64,000 nucleotides of DNA, taken from positions 1 to 64,000 of the forward strand of contig NZ_JAGEMN010000006.1 in NCBI RefSeq assembly GCF_017921835.1. The letters run 5' to 3'. A model generated the notes under the pieces. The model ran no database searches. It was not told the origin of the DNA and saw nothing but the letters and a program-made list of their open reading frames with translations. Position numbers and translations under genes: made by a program. The first letter of the stretch is position 1. Each line of letters starts with the position of its first letter. The DNA is from Sporosarcina sp. 6E9. Lineage in GTDB: Bacteria > Bacillota > Bacilli > Bacillales_A > Planococcaceae. Below, one piece after another: positions 18,719-31,048 of the stretch.

Positions 18719-19033
18719 ATGCAACTAAACAAAATACGCGGACATCAAACAGACCAACTATTTAAAGCAATCCTTGAATTGGAAACAATTGAGGAATGCT
18801 ATGAATTTTTTGATGATCTTTGTACAATCAGTGAGATGCAATCACTTTCACAAAGACTTGATGTCGCACAAATGCTAAATATGAAGAAGACGTACGATAC
18901 GATTCAAAACGACACCGGCGCAAGCACCGCGACAATTTCACGCGTTCGCCGTTGCGTCGACTATGGCTCCGGCGGTTACAATAAAATACTAAGTCGTCTC
19001 TATCCAATAAATGATGATGAAAGTAACGAGTAA
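18719..19033 (+). CDS. yerC: TrpR-like transcriptional regulator YerC
   Basis: 104 aa, matching B. subtilis YerC in size and position. The C-terminal part holds a TrpR-type helix-turn-helix (ISEMQSLSQRLDVAQML; TGASTATISRVRRCVDYG). ATG 18719 follows AGAGAGGGA. Regulatory targets are unknown. A terminator follows before pcrB. Confidence 0.92.
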   Translation: MQLNKIRGHQTDQLFKAILELETIEECYEFFDDLCTISEMQSLSQRLDVAQMLNMKKTYDTIQNDTGASTATISRVRRCVDYGSGGYNKILSRLYPINDDESNE

Positions 19034-19074
19034 TTTTCCTGAAGAAGAAACTAAATAGTGAAACTTAAACAATC

Positions 19075-19108
19075 AACCAGGCGGAGAAAGAATCTGTCTG
19101 GTTTTTTT
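19075..19108 (+). terminator. yerC terminator
   Basis: aaccaggc (19075-19082) pairs with gtctggtt (19096-19103) with one G-T, followed by five T. It ends ~40 nt before pcrB. Confidence 0.8.
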
Positions 19109-19150
19109 GCTATAATAGAAGAACGAACATAAATGGTTAGGTGGTTAATA

Positions 19151-19852
19151 ATGGACATCACAACATGGCGTCATGCCTTTAAATTAGATCCCGCGAAAAC
19201 AATAACAAATAAAGAACTTGAAATTCTTGCAGAATCAGGAACTGACGGAATCATCGTTGGCGGAACAGATGGCGTCACGCTTGATAATGTGCTGGACTTG
19301 CTTGTGCGGATTAGACGATATTCAGTCCCACTAGCGCTTGAAGTATCAACTGTAGAATCGGTCACGCCAGGCTTTGACTATTATTTTATCCCAACAGTGT
19401 TAAACTCGACAAAAACGAAATGGATTAACGGCATTCATCACGAAGCGCTTCGTGAATACGGCCATATGATGGATTGGGACGAAATCATTACAGAAGGCTA
19501 CTGCATATTAAATCCAGACTGTAAAGCTGCACAGTTGACTGGCGTAACGAAAGTCCCCGACGAAGAAGATATTATTGCTTATGCGCGAATGACGGAACAT
19601 CTTTTTAAACTGCCCGTCTTTTATATGGAATATAGTGGCATGTACGGCGACCCGGAAATCGTTCGGGCGGCGGCACGAATACTTGAAAACACCAAGTTAT
19701 TTTACGGCGGCGGCATTCAAAACGCGCAAGACGCAAAGGAAATGGCCCAAATTGCCGACACGGTTATTGTTGGAAACGTCATCTATGAGAATTTCAAAAA
19801 TGCACTTTCAACAGTCAAAGCTGTTAAATCAGTTTCCCTCGCTGAACAATAA
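19151..19852 (+). CDS. pcrB: Heptaprenylglyceryl phosphate synthase PcrB
   Basis: 233 aa, TIM-barrel prenyltransferase of the GGGP synthase family. It joins heptaprenyl diphosphate to glycerol-1-phosphate, an archaeal-type ether lipid step found in Bacillales. GTDGIIVGGTDGVT, DYYFIPTVLNS, TEGYCILNPDCKAAQLT and FYGGGIQ are intact. ATG 19151 with AGGTGG (19140-19145 region) is preferred over 19133, matching the B. subtilis N-terminus. It precedes pcrA as in B. subtilis. Confidence 0.94.
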   Translation: MDITTWRHAFKLDPAKTITNKELEILAESGTDGIIVGGTDGVTLDNVLDLLVRIRRYSVPLALEVSTVESVTPGFDYYFIPTVLNSTKTKWINGIHHEALREYGHMMDWDEIITEGYCILNPDCKAAQLTGVTKVPDEEDIIAYARMTEHLFKLPVFYMEYSGMYGDPEIVRAAARILENTKLFYGGGIQNAQDAKEMAQIADTVIVGNVIYENFKNALSTVKAVKSVSLAEQ

Positions 19853-19896
19853 GTGTACAATGTGAAGAACAAATGTTCCGAAAGGACGAATGAAAA

Positions 19897-22131
19897 ATGA
19901 AAACAATTGCAGAAAATTTACTGGCGGGTATGAACCCCGAGCAAGCAAAAGCCGTAAAGAAAACAGAAGGCCCATTGCTTATTATGGCGGGTGCCGGTTC
20001 AGGAAAGACCCGCGTGCTGACGCATCGAATCGCTTACCTTGTCGTGGAAAAAAGCGTTTATCCATCGAATATTTTAGCAATCACCTTTACCAATAAAGCA
20101 GCAAGAGAAATGCGAGAAAGAATCGATGATTTGCTAGGCTCAGGTACTGGCGAGCGGATGTGGGTATCGACGTTTCACTCTATGTGCGTGCGCATACTGC
20201 GTCGCAACATTGACCAGTTAGGCTATGCAAAATCTTTTTCGATATTGGATTCTGGTGATCAGTTGACAGTCATCAAAAATGTACTTAAAGAATTAAATTT
20301 AGATCCAAAGCAAAATGACGCAAGAATGTTATTAAATTCAATCAGCAATGCTAAAAACGAATGCATCGATGCCAAACAATATCGTGAGCAAATGAACACA
20401 TTTAATCCTTATGAAAAAACGATTGCAGATGTGTATGACAGTTATTCAAGACGTCTGCGCCAAAATCAGTCGCTAGATTTTGACGACTTGATCATGTTGA
20501 CGATTGAGCTATTTAAGCGTGTACCGGACGTTCTGGAATTTTACCAAAGTAAATTCCAATACATCCATGTCGATGAGTATCAGGATACGAATAATGCACA
20601 GTATCAACTTGTGAACATGCTCGCGGCTAAGTTTAATAATCTATGTGTCGTCGGCGACTCGGACCAGTCGATTTATAGATGGCGCGGCGCCGATATCGGA
20701 AACATTCTTACCTTCGAAAAAGACTATAAAAACGCAGAAGTGATAATGCTAGAACAAAACTACCGTTCAACGAAACGGGTGTTACAGGCAGCGAACGACG
20801 TCATTTCTAATAACCGTACGCGATATGATAAAAATTTGCATACGGAAAATACAGAAGGCGATCCGATTTATGTCTATAAAGCGAGCGACGAGAAAGATGA
20901 ATCGCAATTTGTCGTCGGAAAAATCCTTGAATTGCAACAGGAAGAGAATTTAAAGCTTGACCAGTTTGCCATTTTGTACCGAACGAATGCCCAATCCCGG
21001 GTGATTGAAGAATTTCTAGTGAAATCGAATCTTGATTATACAATTGTCGGGGGCACGAAGTTCTATGAGCGAAAAGAAATCAAGGACTTGCTTTCCTATT
21101 TGCGATTAATCGCTAATAATGAAGATGACTTAGCGCTGGCACGCGTTATTAATGAACCAAAACGCGGAATCGGAGCTACATCATTTGAGAAAATGGCGAG
21201 TTTTTCCATCATGCACGACCGTTCCATTTTCGACTCCCTCCAGGAAGTCGATTTTATGGGGATCACGCCGCGTACAGCAAACGAAGTGGCAAAGTTTCGA
21301 GAAATGATCATCAATTTTACAAAGATGACTGAATATCTACCGGTTTCGGAACTCGTTGAAGAAGTGCTTGATAAAACGGGTTATCGGGAAATGTTAAAAA
21401 GAGAAAAGTCGATTGAAGCAGAAAGCCGACTTGAAAATATTGAAGAATTCTTATCTGTTACGAAGTCCTTTGAAGAGCAATCGGAAAATGAAGATAAATC
21501 GCTTGTTGCCTTTTTGACAGATTTAGCTTTGATTGCAGATATTGATTCGCTTGATGAGGAAGAGAACAAAAACGCCGAAAAGGTCGTCTTAATGACGATG
21601 CACGGTGCGAAAGGTCTTGAATATCCTGTCGTCTTTATAATCGGCATGGAAGAAAACGTATTTCCTCACTCTCGTTCGATGGGGGATGACGAAGAAATGG
21701 AAGAAGAAAGACGTCTGGCGTACGTTGGTATCACACGTGCCGAGCAGAAACTTTATTTAACTTCGGCGCGCTACCGAACGCTATACGGACGTGCGAGTTA
21801 TAATAGTCCGTCCCGGTTTATCGCGGAAATCTCAGCAGACATTACGGAAGAATTATCGGAGAAAAGTGCATTTTCTATTGGAAGCAGCCCGCGAAATCGA
21901 ATGGCAACATCCCCAAGACGCGCTGCTGTCACTCGACCTGCTTACAAAGCAAGCGGTGGCGAAAAGTTGGGCTGGAACGTCGGTGACAAAGCGAGCCATA
22001 AGGTGTGGGGCACCGGCATGGTTGTCAGCGTGAAAGGTTCTGCTGATGACATCGAACTTGATATCGCCTTTCCAAATCCGGTCGGCGTAAAACGTTTACT
22101 AGCTAAATTTGCTCCGATCGAAAAGGTATAA
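19897..22131 (+). CDS. pcrA: ATP-dependent DNA helicase PcrA
   Basis: 744 aa, superfamily 1A 3'-5' helicase (UvrD/PcrA) of DNA repair and plasmid replication. Helicase motifs: Walker [12 protein letters not shown] (~30-40), [19 protein letters not shown] (Walker B), [33 protein letters not shown] and YVGITRAEQ. The C-terminal ~80 residues carry the short tail with a tudor-like [19 protein letters not shown] segment. AAAGGAC precedes the ATG. Ends 18 nt before ligA. Confidence 0.97.
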   Translation: MKTIAENLLAGMNPEQAKAVKKTEGPLLIMAGAGSGKTRVLTHRIAYLVVEKSVYPSNILAITFTNKAAREMRERIDDLLGSGTGERMWVSTFHSMCVRILRRNIDQLGYAKSFSILDSGDQLTVIKNVLKELNLDPKQNDARMLLNSISNAKNECIDAKQYREQMNTFNPYEKTIADVYDSYSRRLRQNQSLDFDDLIMLTIELFKRVPDVLEFYQSKFQYIHVDEYQDTNNAQYQLVNMLAAKFNNLCVVGDSDQSIYRWRGADIGNILTFEKDYKNAEVIMLEQNYRSTKRVLQAANDVISNNRTRYDKNLHTENTEGDPIYVYKASDEKDESQFVVGKILELQQEENLKLDQFAILYRTNAQSRVIEEFLVKSNLDYTIVGGTKFYERKEIKDLLSYLRLIANNEDDLALARVINEPKRGIGATSFEKMASFSIMHDRSIFDSLQEVDFMGITPRTANEVAKFREMIINFTKMTEYLPVSELVEEVLDKTGYREMLKREKSIEAESRLENIEEFLSVTKSFEEQSENEDKSLVAFLTDLALIADIDSLDEEENKNAEKVVLMTMHGAKGLEYPVVFIIGMEENVFPHSRSMGDDEEMEEERRLAYVGITRAEQKLYLTSARYRTLYGRASYNSPSRFIAEISADITEELSEKSAFSIGSSPRNRMATSPRRAAVTRPAYKASGGEKLGWNVGDKASHKVWGTGMVVSVKGSADDIELDIAFPNPVGVKRLLAKFAPIEKV

Positions 22132-24165
<2,034 letters not shown>

Positions 24166-24169
24166 ACTT

Positions 24170-25318
24170 ATGAAAAGATTCCTATTAATTCCTGGACTCG
24201 TTCTGCTGCTTCTAGTCGGAGGGTGTATCCCATCACTTGGCGGTGAAGAAGAGGAACTAATCCAGGATACTGAAGAAAGTGTAGAAGAAACGGTTATTAT
24301 TCCAAATGTCCAATTGAAAGATAAGTATTACCAAACATTAATCCCTTTTAAGAAAAGCGCAAGTCGCGGTTTGGTTGCTGAGGACCGTGCCGGGACGAAA
24401 TATGACATTAAAGAAGTAGAAGAAGGTCTATTGCGCATTTCGACCCAACACTTTGACACGAAAGATTATTACTTTCAAGAAGGACAGTATATTGATGAGG
24501 AAACGGCTAAGTCATGGTTAAGAAGGAAGGGTGAGGAGGAGAAGGGTCAAGGAAAAGTTGGCCTGAATCCAAAACGTCCACCTGCAGGAACATCGGATGC
24601 GGAAATAGCAAAAAAAGCGCCTGATTATCTTTCGCATATCGTCGAACAAAACTATCTGGTCATGACAAAAGATAAAAAGGTAAAGCTTGAGGGCATTTCA
24701 ATTGGCCTTGCGTTAAAATCGTATTACTACAATGTCAACGGACGCGAGATAGCAGCAATACCGGACAAGCAGATTGAAGAACAAGGCATGTTGATGGCAG
24801 AAGAAGTTGTCAAACGTCTCCGTGCCCAAGAAGGACTTGAAAATATTCCGATTGTTGTCGGTCTGTTTAAACAAAATCGTAGATCTGCGATTGTACCAGG
24901 TAACTATTTCGCGACGGCTGTTGCGGATAAAGGTAAAGGTTTGACAGGATGGAAACGCATCAATGAGAAATACGTCGTGTTTCCGACACCGACAAATGAT
25001 GAAAAGTATCGGGATACGAACAATGCCATAAAAAAATTCAAACAAGCCATTGATGATTATTTTCCAAGCTTCGTCAATGTGATTGGACGAGGGTTACATA
25101 AGGAAGGGAAACTAGACTCCTTAACCATTGAAATTCCAATTCAATTTTACGGAACAAGTGAAACAATTGGTTTTATTCAATACTTAGTCAGTATTATGCC
25201 GAAAAATCTTCCGAATGTTTATACTGAAGTGAGCATTACGTCGATTAATGGACCGGAAGCGTTAATCATAAAAAAACCTGGTGAAGATGAACCATTCGTT
25301 CATATTTATGGTTATTGA
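24170..25318 (+). CDS. camS: CamS-family sex pheromone lipoprotein (YerH)
   Basis: 382 aa. A signal peptide ends in lipobox LVGGC (Cys ~18-19), followed by an acidic stretch and the CamS domain. The processed signal peptide of such lipoproteins gives a conjugation pheromone in enterococci and staphylococci; in Bacillus the gene (yerH) has no known pheromone role. It starts 5 nt after ligA, with AAAGGAG inside the ligA end. Confidence 0.9.
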   Translation: MKRFLLIPGLVLLLLVGGCIPSLGGEEEELIQDTEESVEETVIIPNVQLKDKYYQTLIPFKKSASRGLVAEDRAGTKYDIKEVEEGLLRISTQHFDTKDYYFQEGQYIDEETAKSWLRRKGEEEKGQGKVGLNPKRPPAGTSDAEIAKKAPDYLSHIVEQNYLVMTKDKKVKLEGISIGLALKSYYYNVNGREIAAIPDKQIEEQGMLMAEEVVKRLRAQEGLENIPIVVGLFKQNRRSAIVPGNYFATAVADKGKGLTGWKRINEKYVVFPTPTNDEKYRDTNNAIKKFKQAIDDYFPSFVNVIGRGLHKEGKLDSLTIEIPIQFYGTSETIGFIQYLVSIMPKNLPNVYTEVSITSINGPEALIIKKPGEDEPFVHIYGY

Positions 25319-25406
25319 CCCTATATGTTGAAGCCGACTATTTCTATGTATATGTAAATTGGTGTTATGATAAAGAGCATGAAGTGGACCTAAAGGAGGA
25401 AGTTAC

Positions 25407-25697
25407 ATGACAAAAGTTACAAAGGAAGAATTACTATCAGTTGCCGATCGTGCAATGCTTGCGCTGACAGATGAAGAAGCGAATCTTTTCACTGAAGATT
25501 TGGCGACATTCATCGGATATGCCGATAAACTAAATGAATTGGATTTGGAGAATGTTGTTCCAATGACGCACGCGCTTCAACAAATTAACGTGATGCGAGA
25601 AGACGTAGAACGAAACGTTTTAGACCGTGATGAAATGCTGAAAAGCGTAAAAGAACATGAAAATGGTGAGATTAAAGTTCCAACAATCCTTTCATAA
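25407..25697 (+). CDS. gatC: Asp-tRNA(Asn)/Glu-tRNA(Gln) amidotransferase subunit GatC
   Basis: 96 aa, small subunit that steadies GatA and GatB. The family pattern [23 protein letters not shown], then VVPMTH is seen. AAAGGAGG precedes the ATG. First gene of gatCAB; gatA begins 20 nt later. Confidence 0.95.
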   Translation: MTKVTKEELLSVADRAMLALTDEEANLFTEDLATFIGYADKLNELDLENVVPMTHALQQINVMREDVERNVLDRDEMLKSVKEHENGEIKVPTILS

Positions 25698-25717
25698 AAG
25701 CACAAGGAGGAAATCCA

Positions 25718-27181
25718 ATGACATTACTTAATAAGACGACGGCGGAACTTCAGTCGCTGTTACATAATAAAGAACTAACCATTAAAGAACTTACTGAAGA
25801 AACATTCGCGCGCGTTGCGAACACGGATGAGGCGGTACAAGCCTTCATATCGACCAATGAAACAGAAGCATTAAAGCGCGCCGAGGAACTGGATAACGAA
25901 CCGGTTGAAAACCGCGGACCCCTATTCGGCTTACCAGTGGGCATCAAAGATAATATTGTAACAAAAGGAATTACGACGACTGCAGCTAGCCGCATGTTGG
26001 AAGACTTCATGCCGGTTTACGATGCAACAGTAGTTGAAAAATTAAACGATGCAGGAATGGTTTCAATTGGAAAATTGAATCTTGATGAGTTTGCGATGGG
26101 TTCGACAACTGAAACATCCGCATTCAAAACGACGCGCAATCCTTGGAACCTTGACCATGTCCCGGGTGGTTCATCGGGCGGTTCCGCAGCAGCAGTTGCA
26201 GCGGGAGAGGTTCCTTTTGCATTAGGTACAGACACTGGTGGGTCGATTCGCCAACCAGCGGCGTTCTGTGGTGTTGTCGGCATGAAACCGACTTATGGAC
26301 GCGTATCCCGTTATGGACTTATCGCACTTGCATCCTCATTGGATCAAATCGGACCCATTACGCGTACTGTTGAGGAGAATGCGCTGCTTTTACAAGCAAT
26401 TGCTGGCCATGATGAAAAAGATTCATCTTCATCCCCGAAAGAAGTACCAAATTATAAAGCGCATTTAACAGGTGATATTAAAGGAATGAAAATTGGTGTT
26501 CCGAAGGAATATATGGGTGAGGGCGTTGGAGAAGACGCGAAGAATGCAGTACTCGAAGCCCTTAAAGTATTAGAATCTCTGGGCGCAGAGTGGGAAGAAA
26601 TTTCACTTCCGCATTCAGCATATGCACTCCCAGCGTACTATTTCATTTCGTCTGCAGAAGCGTCATCTAACCTTTCAAGGTACGACGGTGTTCATTACGG
26701 TTATCGTTCTGAAGATGCAAAAAATCTTGATGAGATTTATCGTAAATCTCGTGCGGAAGCTTTTGGAACGGACGTCAAAAGACGAATCTTGCTTGGTACT
26801 TATACGTTAAGTGCTGGCCATTACGATGACTATTATAAAAAAGCGCAAAAAGCAAGAATGTTAGTAGCCGGGGACTTTGCAAACGCCTTTTCTAAATATG
26901 ATGTAATTATTAGTGCGGCGTCACCGACAACAGCTTATAAAATCGATGGCGAACCGGAAGACATCGTCACGAAATACATGGCCGACATTTTGACGACACC
27001 TATAAACCTTGCGGGTGTGCCGGCAATCTCTGTCCCTTGTGGATTTTCTAACGGACTTCCGTTAGGCTTGCAAATCATCGGAAATCACTTCGATGAGGCA
27101 ACAATTTATAAAGTGGCACATGCGTACGAACAAGCAACCGATTTCCATACACGCACTCCGGCCATACGGGAGGGGAAGTAA
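25718..27181 (+). CDS. gatA: Asp-tRNA(Asn)/Glu-tRNA(Gln) amidotransferase subunit GatA
   Basis: 487 aa, amidase-signature subunit that releases ammonia from Gln for transamidation. The catalytic Lys (GLPVGIKDN), cis-Ser ([14 protein letters not shown]) and Ser nucleophile ([12 protein letters not shown]) are all present. ACAAGGAGG precedes the ATG. It makes Gln-tRNA(Gln), which most Bacillota charge indirectly. gatB starts 1 nt after its stop. Confidence 0.97.
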   Translation: MTLLNKTTAELQSLLHNKELTIKELTEETFARVANTDEAVQAFISTNETEALKRAEELDNEPVENRGPLFGLPVGIKDNIVTKGITTTAASRMLEDFMPVYDATVVEKLNDAGMVSIGKLNLDEFAMGSTTETSAFKTTRNPWNLDHVPGGSSGGSAAAVAAGEVPFALGTDTGGSIRQPAAFCGVVGMKPTYGRVSRYGLIALASSLDQIGPITRTVEENALLLQAIAGHDEKDSSSSPKEVPNYKAHLTGDIKGMKIGVPKEYMGEGVGEDAKNAVLEALKVLESLGAEWEEISLPHSAYALPAYYFISSAEASSNLSRYDGVHYGYRSEDAKNLDEIYRKSRAEAFGTDVKRRILLGTYTLSAGHYDDYYKKAQKARMLVAGDFANAFSKYDVIISAASPTTAYKIDGEPEDIVTKYMADILTTPINLAGVPAISVPCGFSNGLPLGLQIIGNHFDEATIYKVAHAYEQATDFHTRTPAIREGK

Positions 27182-27182
27182 C

Positions 27183-28613
27183 ATGAATTTTGAAGTAATC
27201 ATCGGACTTGAAGTTCACGTCGAATTAAAAACAAATACGAAAATATTTTCTTCTGCACCATCCCATTTCGGTGCAGAACCAAATAAAAACATTCACGTAA
27301 CTGACTTGGCTTATCCTGGCGTTATGCCCGTACTGAATAAATCAGTTGTCGATTATGGCATGAAAGCCGCAATGGCGCTTAACTGTGACATTGCCGACGT
27401 AATGCATTTTGATCGAAAGCATTACTTTTATCCGGATAATCCAAAAGCCTATCAGATTTCTCAAGAAGATCGACCAATCGGTGTAGGTGGATACGTGGAA
27501 ATTGAAGTAGATGGTAAAAAGAAGAAAATTAGATTGAATCGTATCCATCTTGAAGAAGATGCGGGGAAATTGACACATACGGATCACGGGTATTCACTTG
27601 TCGATTTGAACAGACAAGGAACACCGCTTATTGAAATTGTTTCTGAAGCAGATATTCGTTCGGCTGATGAAGCATACGCTTTTCTTGAAAAGTTAAAAGC
27701 GATAATCGAGTACACAGGCGTTTCAGATGTCCGCATGGAGGAAGGTTCACTTCGTTGTGATGCCAATATTTCATTGCGTCCAGTCGGTCAAAAAGAATTC
27801 GGTACAAAGACGGAATTGAAAAACTTGAACTCCTTTAACTTTGTTCGTCGAGGCATTATTAAAGAAGTGGAACGACAAGAGAAAATCTTGCTTTCAGGCG
27901 GCGTAATTGAACAAGAAACTCGTCGTTACGACGAGTCGACTGGCGATACCGTGCTTATGCGTATTAAAGGATCAGCGGATGATTATCGTTTCATCAATGA
28001 TCCAGATTTACCGGAAATTCATATTGATGAGGACTGGAAGGCTCGGATTCGTGCGGAAATTCCAGAACTTCCAGATGCGCGTAAAGAACGTTATATCAAT
28101 GAACTCGAACTTCCGGCGTATGACGCAATGGTCTTAACATTGACCAAGGAAATGTCCGATTTCTATGAAGCGACTGTTGATGCTGGTGCCGATCCAAAAC
28201 TGGCCTCTAACTGGCTAATGGGCGAAGTGTCTGCATATCTCAATGCTGAGCAAAAAGGACTTGCGGAAACGAAACTCACACCTGAAGGACTTACAAGCAT
28301 GATTAAGCTCATAAAAGACGGAACGATTTCTACGAAAATCGCGAAGAAAGTCTTTAAAGAGTTAATCGAAAAAGGCGGTATGGCTGACGATATCGTGAAG
28401 GCGAAAGGGCTTGTCCAAATTTCGGACGAAGGCACGCTTCGCACGATGGTGGCTGAAACACTAGCAGCAAATCCTCAATCAATCGTCGATTATAAAGACG
28501 GAAAAGGACGCGCGTTGGGCTTCCTTGTAGGGCAAATCATGAAAGCATCCAAAGGACAAGCGAATCCACAACTTGTCAATAAAATCCTTCTTGAGGAAAT
28601 CGAGAAACATTAA
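27183..28613 (+). CDS. gatB: Asp-tRNA(Asn)/Glu-tRNA(Gln) amidotransferase subunit GatB
   Basis: 476 aa. The GatB N-terminal domain ([46 protein letters not shown]) binds ATP and tRNA, and the YqeY-like C-terminal domain (~330-476) binds tRNA. ATG 27183 matches other GatB starts, with GGGAGGGGAAGT upstream. A strong terminator follows. Confidence 0.97.
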   Translation: MNFEVIIGLEVHVELKTNTKIFSSAPSHFGAEPNKNIHVTDLAYPGVMPVLNKSVVDYGMKAAMALNCDIADVMHFDRKHYFYPDNPKAYQISQEDRPIGVGGYVEIEVDGKKKKIRLNRIHLEEDAGKLTHTDHGYSLVDLNRQGTPLIEIVSEADIRSADEAYAFLEKLKAIIEYTGVSDVRMEEGSLRCDANISLRPVGQKEFGTKTELKNLNSFNFVRRGIIKEVERQEKILLSGGVIEQETRRYDESTGDTVLMRIKGSADDYRFINDPDLPEIHIDEDWKARIRAEIPELPDARKERYINELELPAYDAMVLTLTKEMSDFYEATVDAGADPKLASNWLMGEVSAYLNAEQKGLAETKLTPEGLTSMIKLIKDGTISTKIAKKVFKELIEKGGMADDIVKAKGLVQISDEGTLRTMVAETLAANPQSIVDYKDGKGRALGFLVGQIMKASKGQANPQLVNKILLEEIEKH

Positions 28614-28623
28614 TTTAACCTAT

Positions 28624-28668
28624 GCGTCCTATGAAAGACTGCTACAGTCGTTTCATAGGACGCTTTTT
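28624..28668 (+). terminator. gatCAB terminator
   Basis: A perfect 13-bp stem (gcgtcctatgaaa / tttcataggacgc) followed by ttttt. Confidence 0.92.
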
Positions 28669-28753
28669 AGTTAGACTTCTTTTCAAGCTAGACCTTGGAA
28701 GTTGATTCGGAATTGAGGAAAACGTACAATTGATGAAAGGGAGTGTGTCGTTC

Positions 28754-29320
28754 ATGAAAACTGAAAAACAATACTTCGATGATGCAATTTCACTCAAAAC
28801 GTATATGAATCAAATGAAAAATCACAAAGAAAATTCCCAGCGCATTTATGAGCAATTCGAATGTCCAAAAGACGATGAATTTATTGAACGATTGAAGACA
28901 GCAAAACCAAAAATTCTTGTCATTACCGAAGATTGGTGCGGAGATGCAATGATGAACAACGCGATACTCCTAAGAATCGCGGAAGCAGCTGATTTGGATG
29001 TGCGTGCAGTCTATCGTGATGAGGACACGTCACTAATCGATCGACATTTAACGAATGGCGGTCGATCGATTCCAAAATATTTACTTCTTGGGAAAGACGG
29101 AGCAGTTGCGGCCGAATGGGGTCCGCGTGCGAGTCAACTAGGAGACTATGTTTTAAAACTCAAAGAGTCATTACCTTCAAAGGATTCAACTGACTATCAT
29201 GAAAAACAAAACGAATTTATTTCTAGGATTACTGCAGAATACACGACGAAACCGGAATATTGGCTAGCTGTTTACGAAGATATTCGTAAAACATTCTTGC
29301 CAGTCGTACAAAACGTGTAA
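28754..29320 (+). CDS. Thioredoxin-family protein
   Basis: 188 aa with a thioredoxin-like fold of the TEDWCGD type: ILVITEDWCGDAMMN (~52-66) resembles a thioredoxin active site with only the first Cys, and RSIPKYLLL resembles the cis-Pro loop. No signal peptide. ATG 28754 was chosen for spacing from AAAGGGAG. Redox role uncertain. It sits between gatB and dgkB, where B. subtilis has other genes. Confidence 0.8.
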   Translation: MKTEKQYFDDAISLKTYMNQMKNHKENSQRIYEQFECPKDDEFIERLKTAKPKILVITEDWCGDAMMNNAILLRIAEAADLDVRAVYRDEDTSLIDRHLTNGGRSIPKYLLLGKDGAVAAEWGPRASQLGDYVLKLKESLPSKDSTDYHEKQNEFISRITAEYTTKPEYWLAVYEDIRKTFLPVVQNV

Positions 29321-29359
29321 AAATGAATTCGAATGTAAAGAAAGAAAGGGAATACTCGG

Positions 29360-30271
29360 ATGAAACGTGCCCGTATTATTTATAATCCAACAGCTGGCCG
29401 TGAGGTTTTTCGAAAACATCTCGGCGATGTACTTGAACAGCTTGAAATGGCAGGTTATGAAACATCCTGCCATGCAACGACAGGAGAAGGCGATGCGACA
29501 GAGGCGGCGAAAATAGCGGTAGAACGAGGCTTCGACTTGATTATTTGCGCGGGTGGTGATGGAACACTCAACGAAGTCGTTGCAGGCGTCAGTCCTTTTG
29601 AAAAACGTCCTAAAATCGGACTTATTCCAATGGGAACAACAAACGACTTTTCGCGCGCCTTGCGAATTCCGCGTGATATTGGCGGCGCACTCGACGTCAT
29701 TCTCAAAGGAGATACGATTCCTGTTGACGTCGGATTAATGAATGACCGTCACTTTATTAACATCGCGGGCGGAGGAAGAATGACTGAGCTTACCTACGAT
29801 GTACCAAGTCGTTTGAAAACCGTTCTTGGTCAGCTGGCCTATTATTTAAAAGGTATTGAAATGCTGCCATCGATAAAATCTTCACATGTAAGAATTGAAT
29901 ATGATGGTGAAGTCTTTGATGATGAGGCAATGATGTTCCTTGTTGGATTGACTAATTCAGTAGGCGGCTTTGAAAAACTTGCACCTGATTCAAGTTTGAA
30001 TGATGGTAAATTTACGTTGCTTATATTAAAGAAATGTAATATTGCCGAATTTATCCGTATCGTTTCGCTTGCTCTGCGTGGAGAACATGTTGATGATCCG
30101 CTCGTTATTTCGAGCAAGGCGGAAAAAGTCATCGTTACTTCATCAGAAGAAGTACTTCTGAATTTGGACGGCGAGTACGGTGGTGTATTGCCCGCGACAT
30201 TTGAAAACCTTTATCGACACATAGAGATGTTTGCGCCATTAGACGAATTGAGAGAACAAGATTTAGTATAA
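29360..30271 (+). CDS. dgkB: Diacylglycerol kinase DgkB
   Basis: 303 aa, soluble lipid kinase turning diacylglycerol from lipoteichoic acid turnover back to phosphatidic acid. The nucleotide loop GGDGTLNEVV (~64-73), MGTTNDF and LNLDGEYGG motifs are present. It belongs to the yegS/DAGK family; B. subtilis dgkB (yerQ) lies in the same neighbourhood. AGAAAGGGAA precedes the ATG. Confidence 0.93.
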   Translation: MKRARIIYNPTAGREVFRKHLGDVLEQLEMAGYETSCHATTGEGDATEAAKIAVERGFDLIICAGGDGTLNEVVAGVSPFEKRPKIGLIPMGTTNDFSRALRIPRDIGGALDVILKGDTIPVDVGLMNDRHFINIAGGGRMTELTYDVPSRLKTVLGQLAYYLKGIEMLPSIKSSHVRIEYDGEVFDDEAMMFLVGLTNSVGGFEKLAPDSSLNDGKFTLLILKKCNIAEFIRIVSLALRGEHVDDPLVISSKAEKVIVTSSEEVLLNLDGEYGGVLPATFENLYRHIEMFAPLDELREQDLV

Positions 30272-30276
30272 ACATA

Positions 30277-30324
30277 AAAAAGTTGTATGCACAGTCAGTA
30301 ATTGACTTGCATACAACTTTTTTT
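30277..30324. terminator. Bidirectional terminator dgkB/Nudix
   Basis: aaaagttgtatgca pairs with tgcatacaactttt around a 16-nt loop, with A-run and T-run flanks, between convergent genes. Confidence 0.85.
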
Positions 30325-30754
30325 ACGTTAAGAAGTTTATCGCTTCATCTTGATTTCCAGCAAGTTCTGGAATTTGATCGACAGGAACAAATCGATGACA
30401 AAATGTCATGCCCTCATCTCTGCCATTCCCTTTTACGATATATTCCCATTTCTCATCATTGTCGCCGATATAAGAAAGATGGAAAATCGTGCGTTCGTAG
30501 ATCTTGTTTTTATGTTCGGGAAAGTACTTGTTTTTGATTACTTTGCCCTTTAGCTCGAGGTTTTCGCGCGTAATTCCGGTTTCTTCTTCGATTTCACGAT
30601 AGAGTGCATCAATGATAAATTCATCGCTTTCGATTGTTCCGCCTGGAACCTGAATGCCGGCATCAGGGTTATCTTTTTGTTTAAATACAAGAATCTCCCA
30701 GTTCGGTTCTTCGCCTCTTGTAATATAAGCTAGTACTTGTCTCCTGGTTTTCAA
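30323..30754 (-). CDS. Nudix hydrolase
   Basis: 143 aa with a full Nudix box GTIESDEFIIDALYREIEEE-TG (Gx5Ex7REUxEExGU), residues ~39-61, binding Mg2+ for hydrolysis of nucleoside diphosphate-linked compounds. The substrate is unknown. GAGGTGAAG lies before the ATG on the minus strand. It is convergent with dgkB. Confidence 0.9.
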   Translation of the reverse strand: MKTRRQVLAYITRGEEPNWEILVFKQKDNPDAGIQVPGGTIESDEFIIDALYREIEEETGITRENLELKGKVIKNKYFPEHKNKIYERTIFHLSYIGDNDEKWEYIVKGNGRDEGMTFCHRFVPVDQIPELAGNQDEAINFLT

Positions 30755-30938
30755 TTGTCTTCACCTCTTGGGCTTATTCTCCCATTATACCTAATATTCA
30801 TGCTATTCTCAAGTGTTTGTTGTTGAATTGTCAAATTGTAGACACTAAAGTTTCAATTTCACAATTAATCATGGCGTAAAGTAGGCGTATAGTGGGTATA
30901 AGATATAGGGAAGAATGACTTTGAAAGGTCGTGTTACC

Positions 30939-31034
30939 ATGTATAAAAAACATGAGAAACGTCTGATTTGGCTTGTGTTCATTATCGCAGGAATTATGCT
31001 CCTCTCAATCATCGGTCGAATTTTTGGGAGTTGA
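30939..31034 (+). CDS. Possible 31-aa single-TM peptide before cydA
   Basis: ATG 30939 to TGA 31034 encodes MYKKHEKRL followed by a hydrophobic stretch (IWLVFIIAGIMLLSII) and GRIFGS. A positive N-terminus plus one membrane helix suggests a small membrane protein. Its stop abuts the cydA ribosome site, which would couple translation. GAAAGG lies ~11 nt before the ATG. It could be a small oxidase-associated peptide or merely a leader; no homologue is recalled. Confidence 0.55.
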   Translation: MYKKHEKRLIWLVFIIAGIMLLSIIGRIFGS

Positions 31035-31048
31035 AGGAGGTTATCTAA

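Noticed and set aside
25319..25406. T-box leader before gatCAB
   Set aside because: No T-box sequence (tggnaccgcg) or stem structure visible in the 88-bp gap.
30840..30938. Rex-type operator upstream of cyd
   Set aside because: Only a half-site (tttcacaa) is visible; no matching second half at the right spacing.
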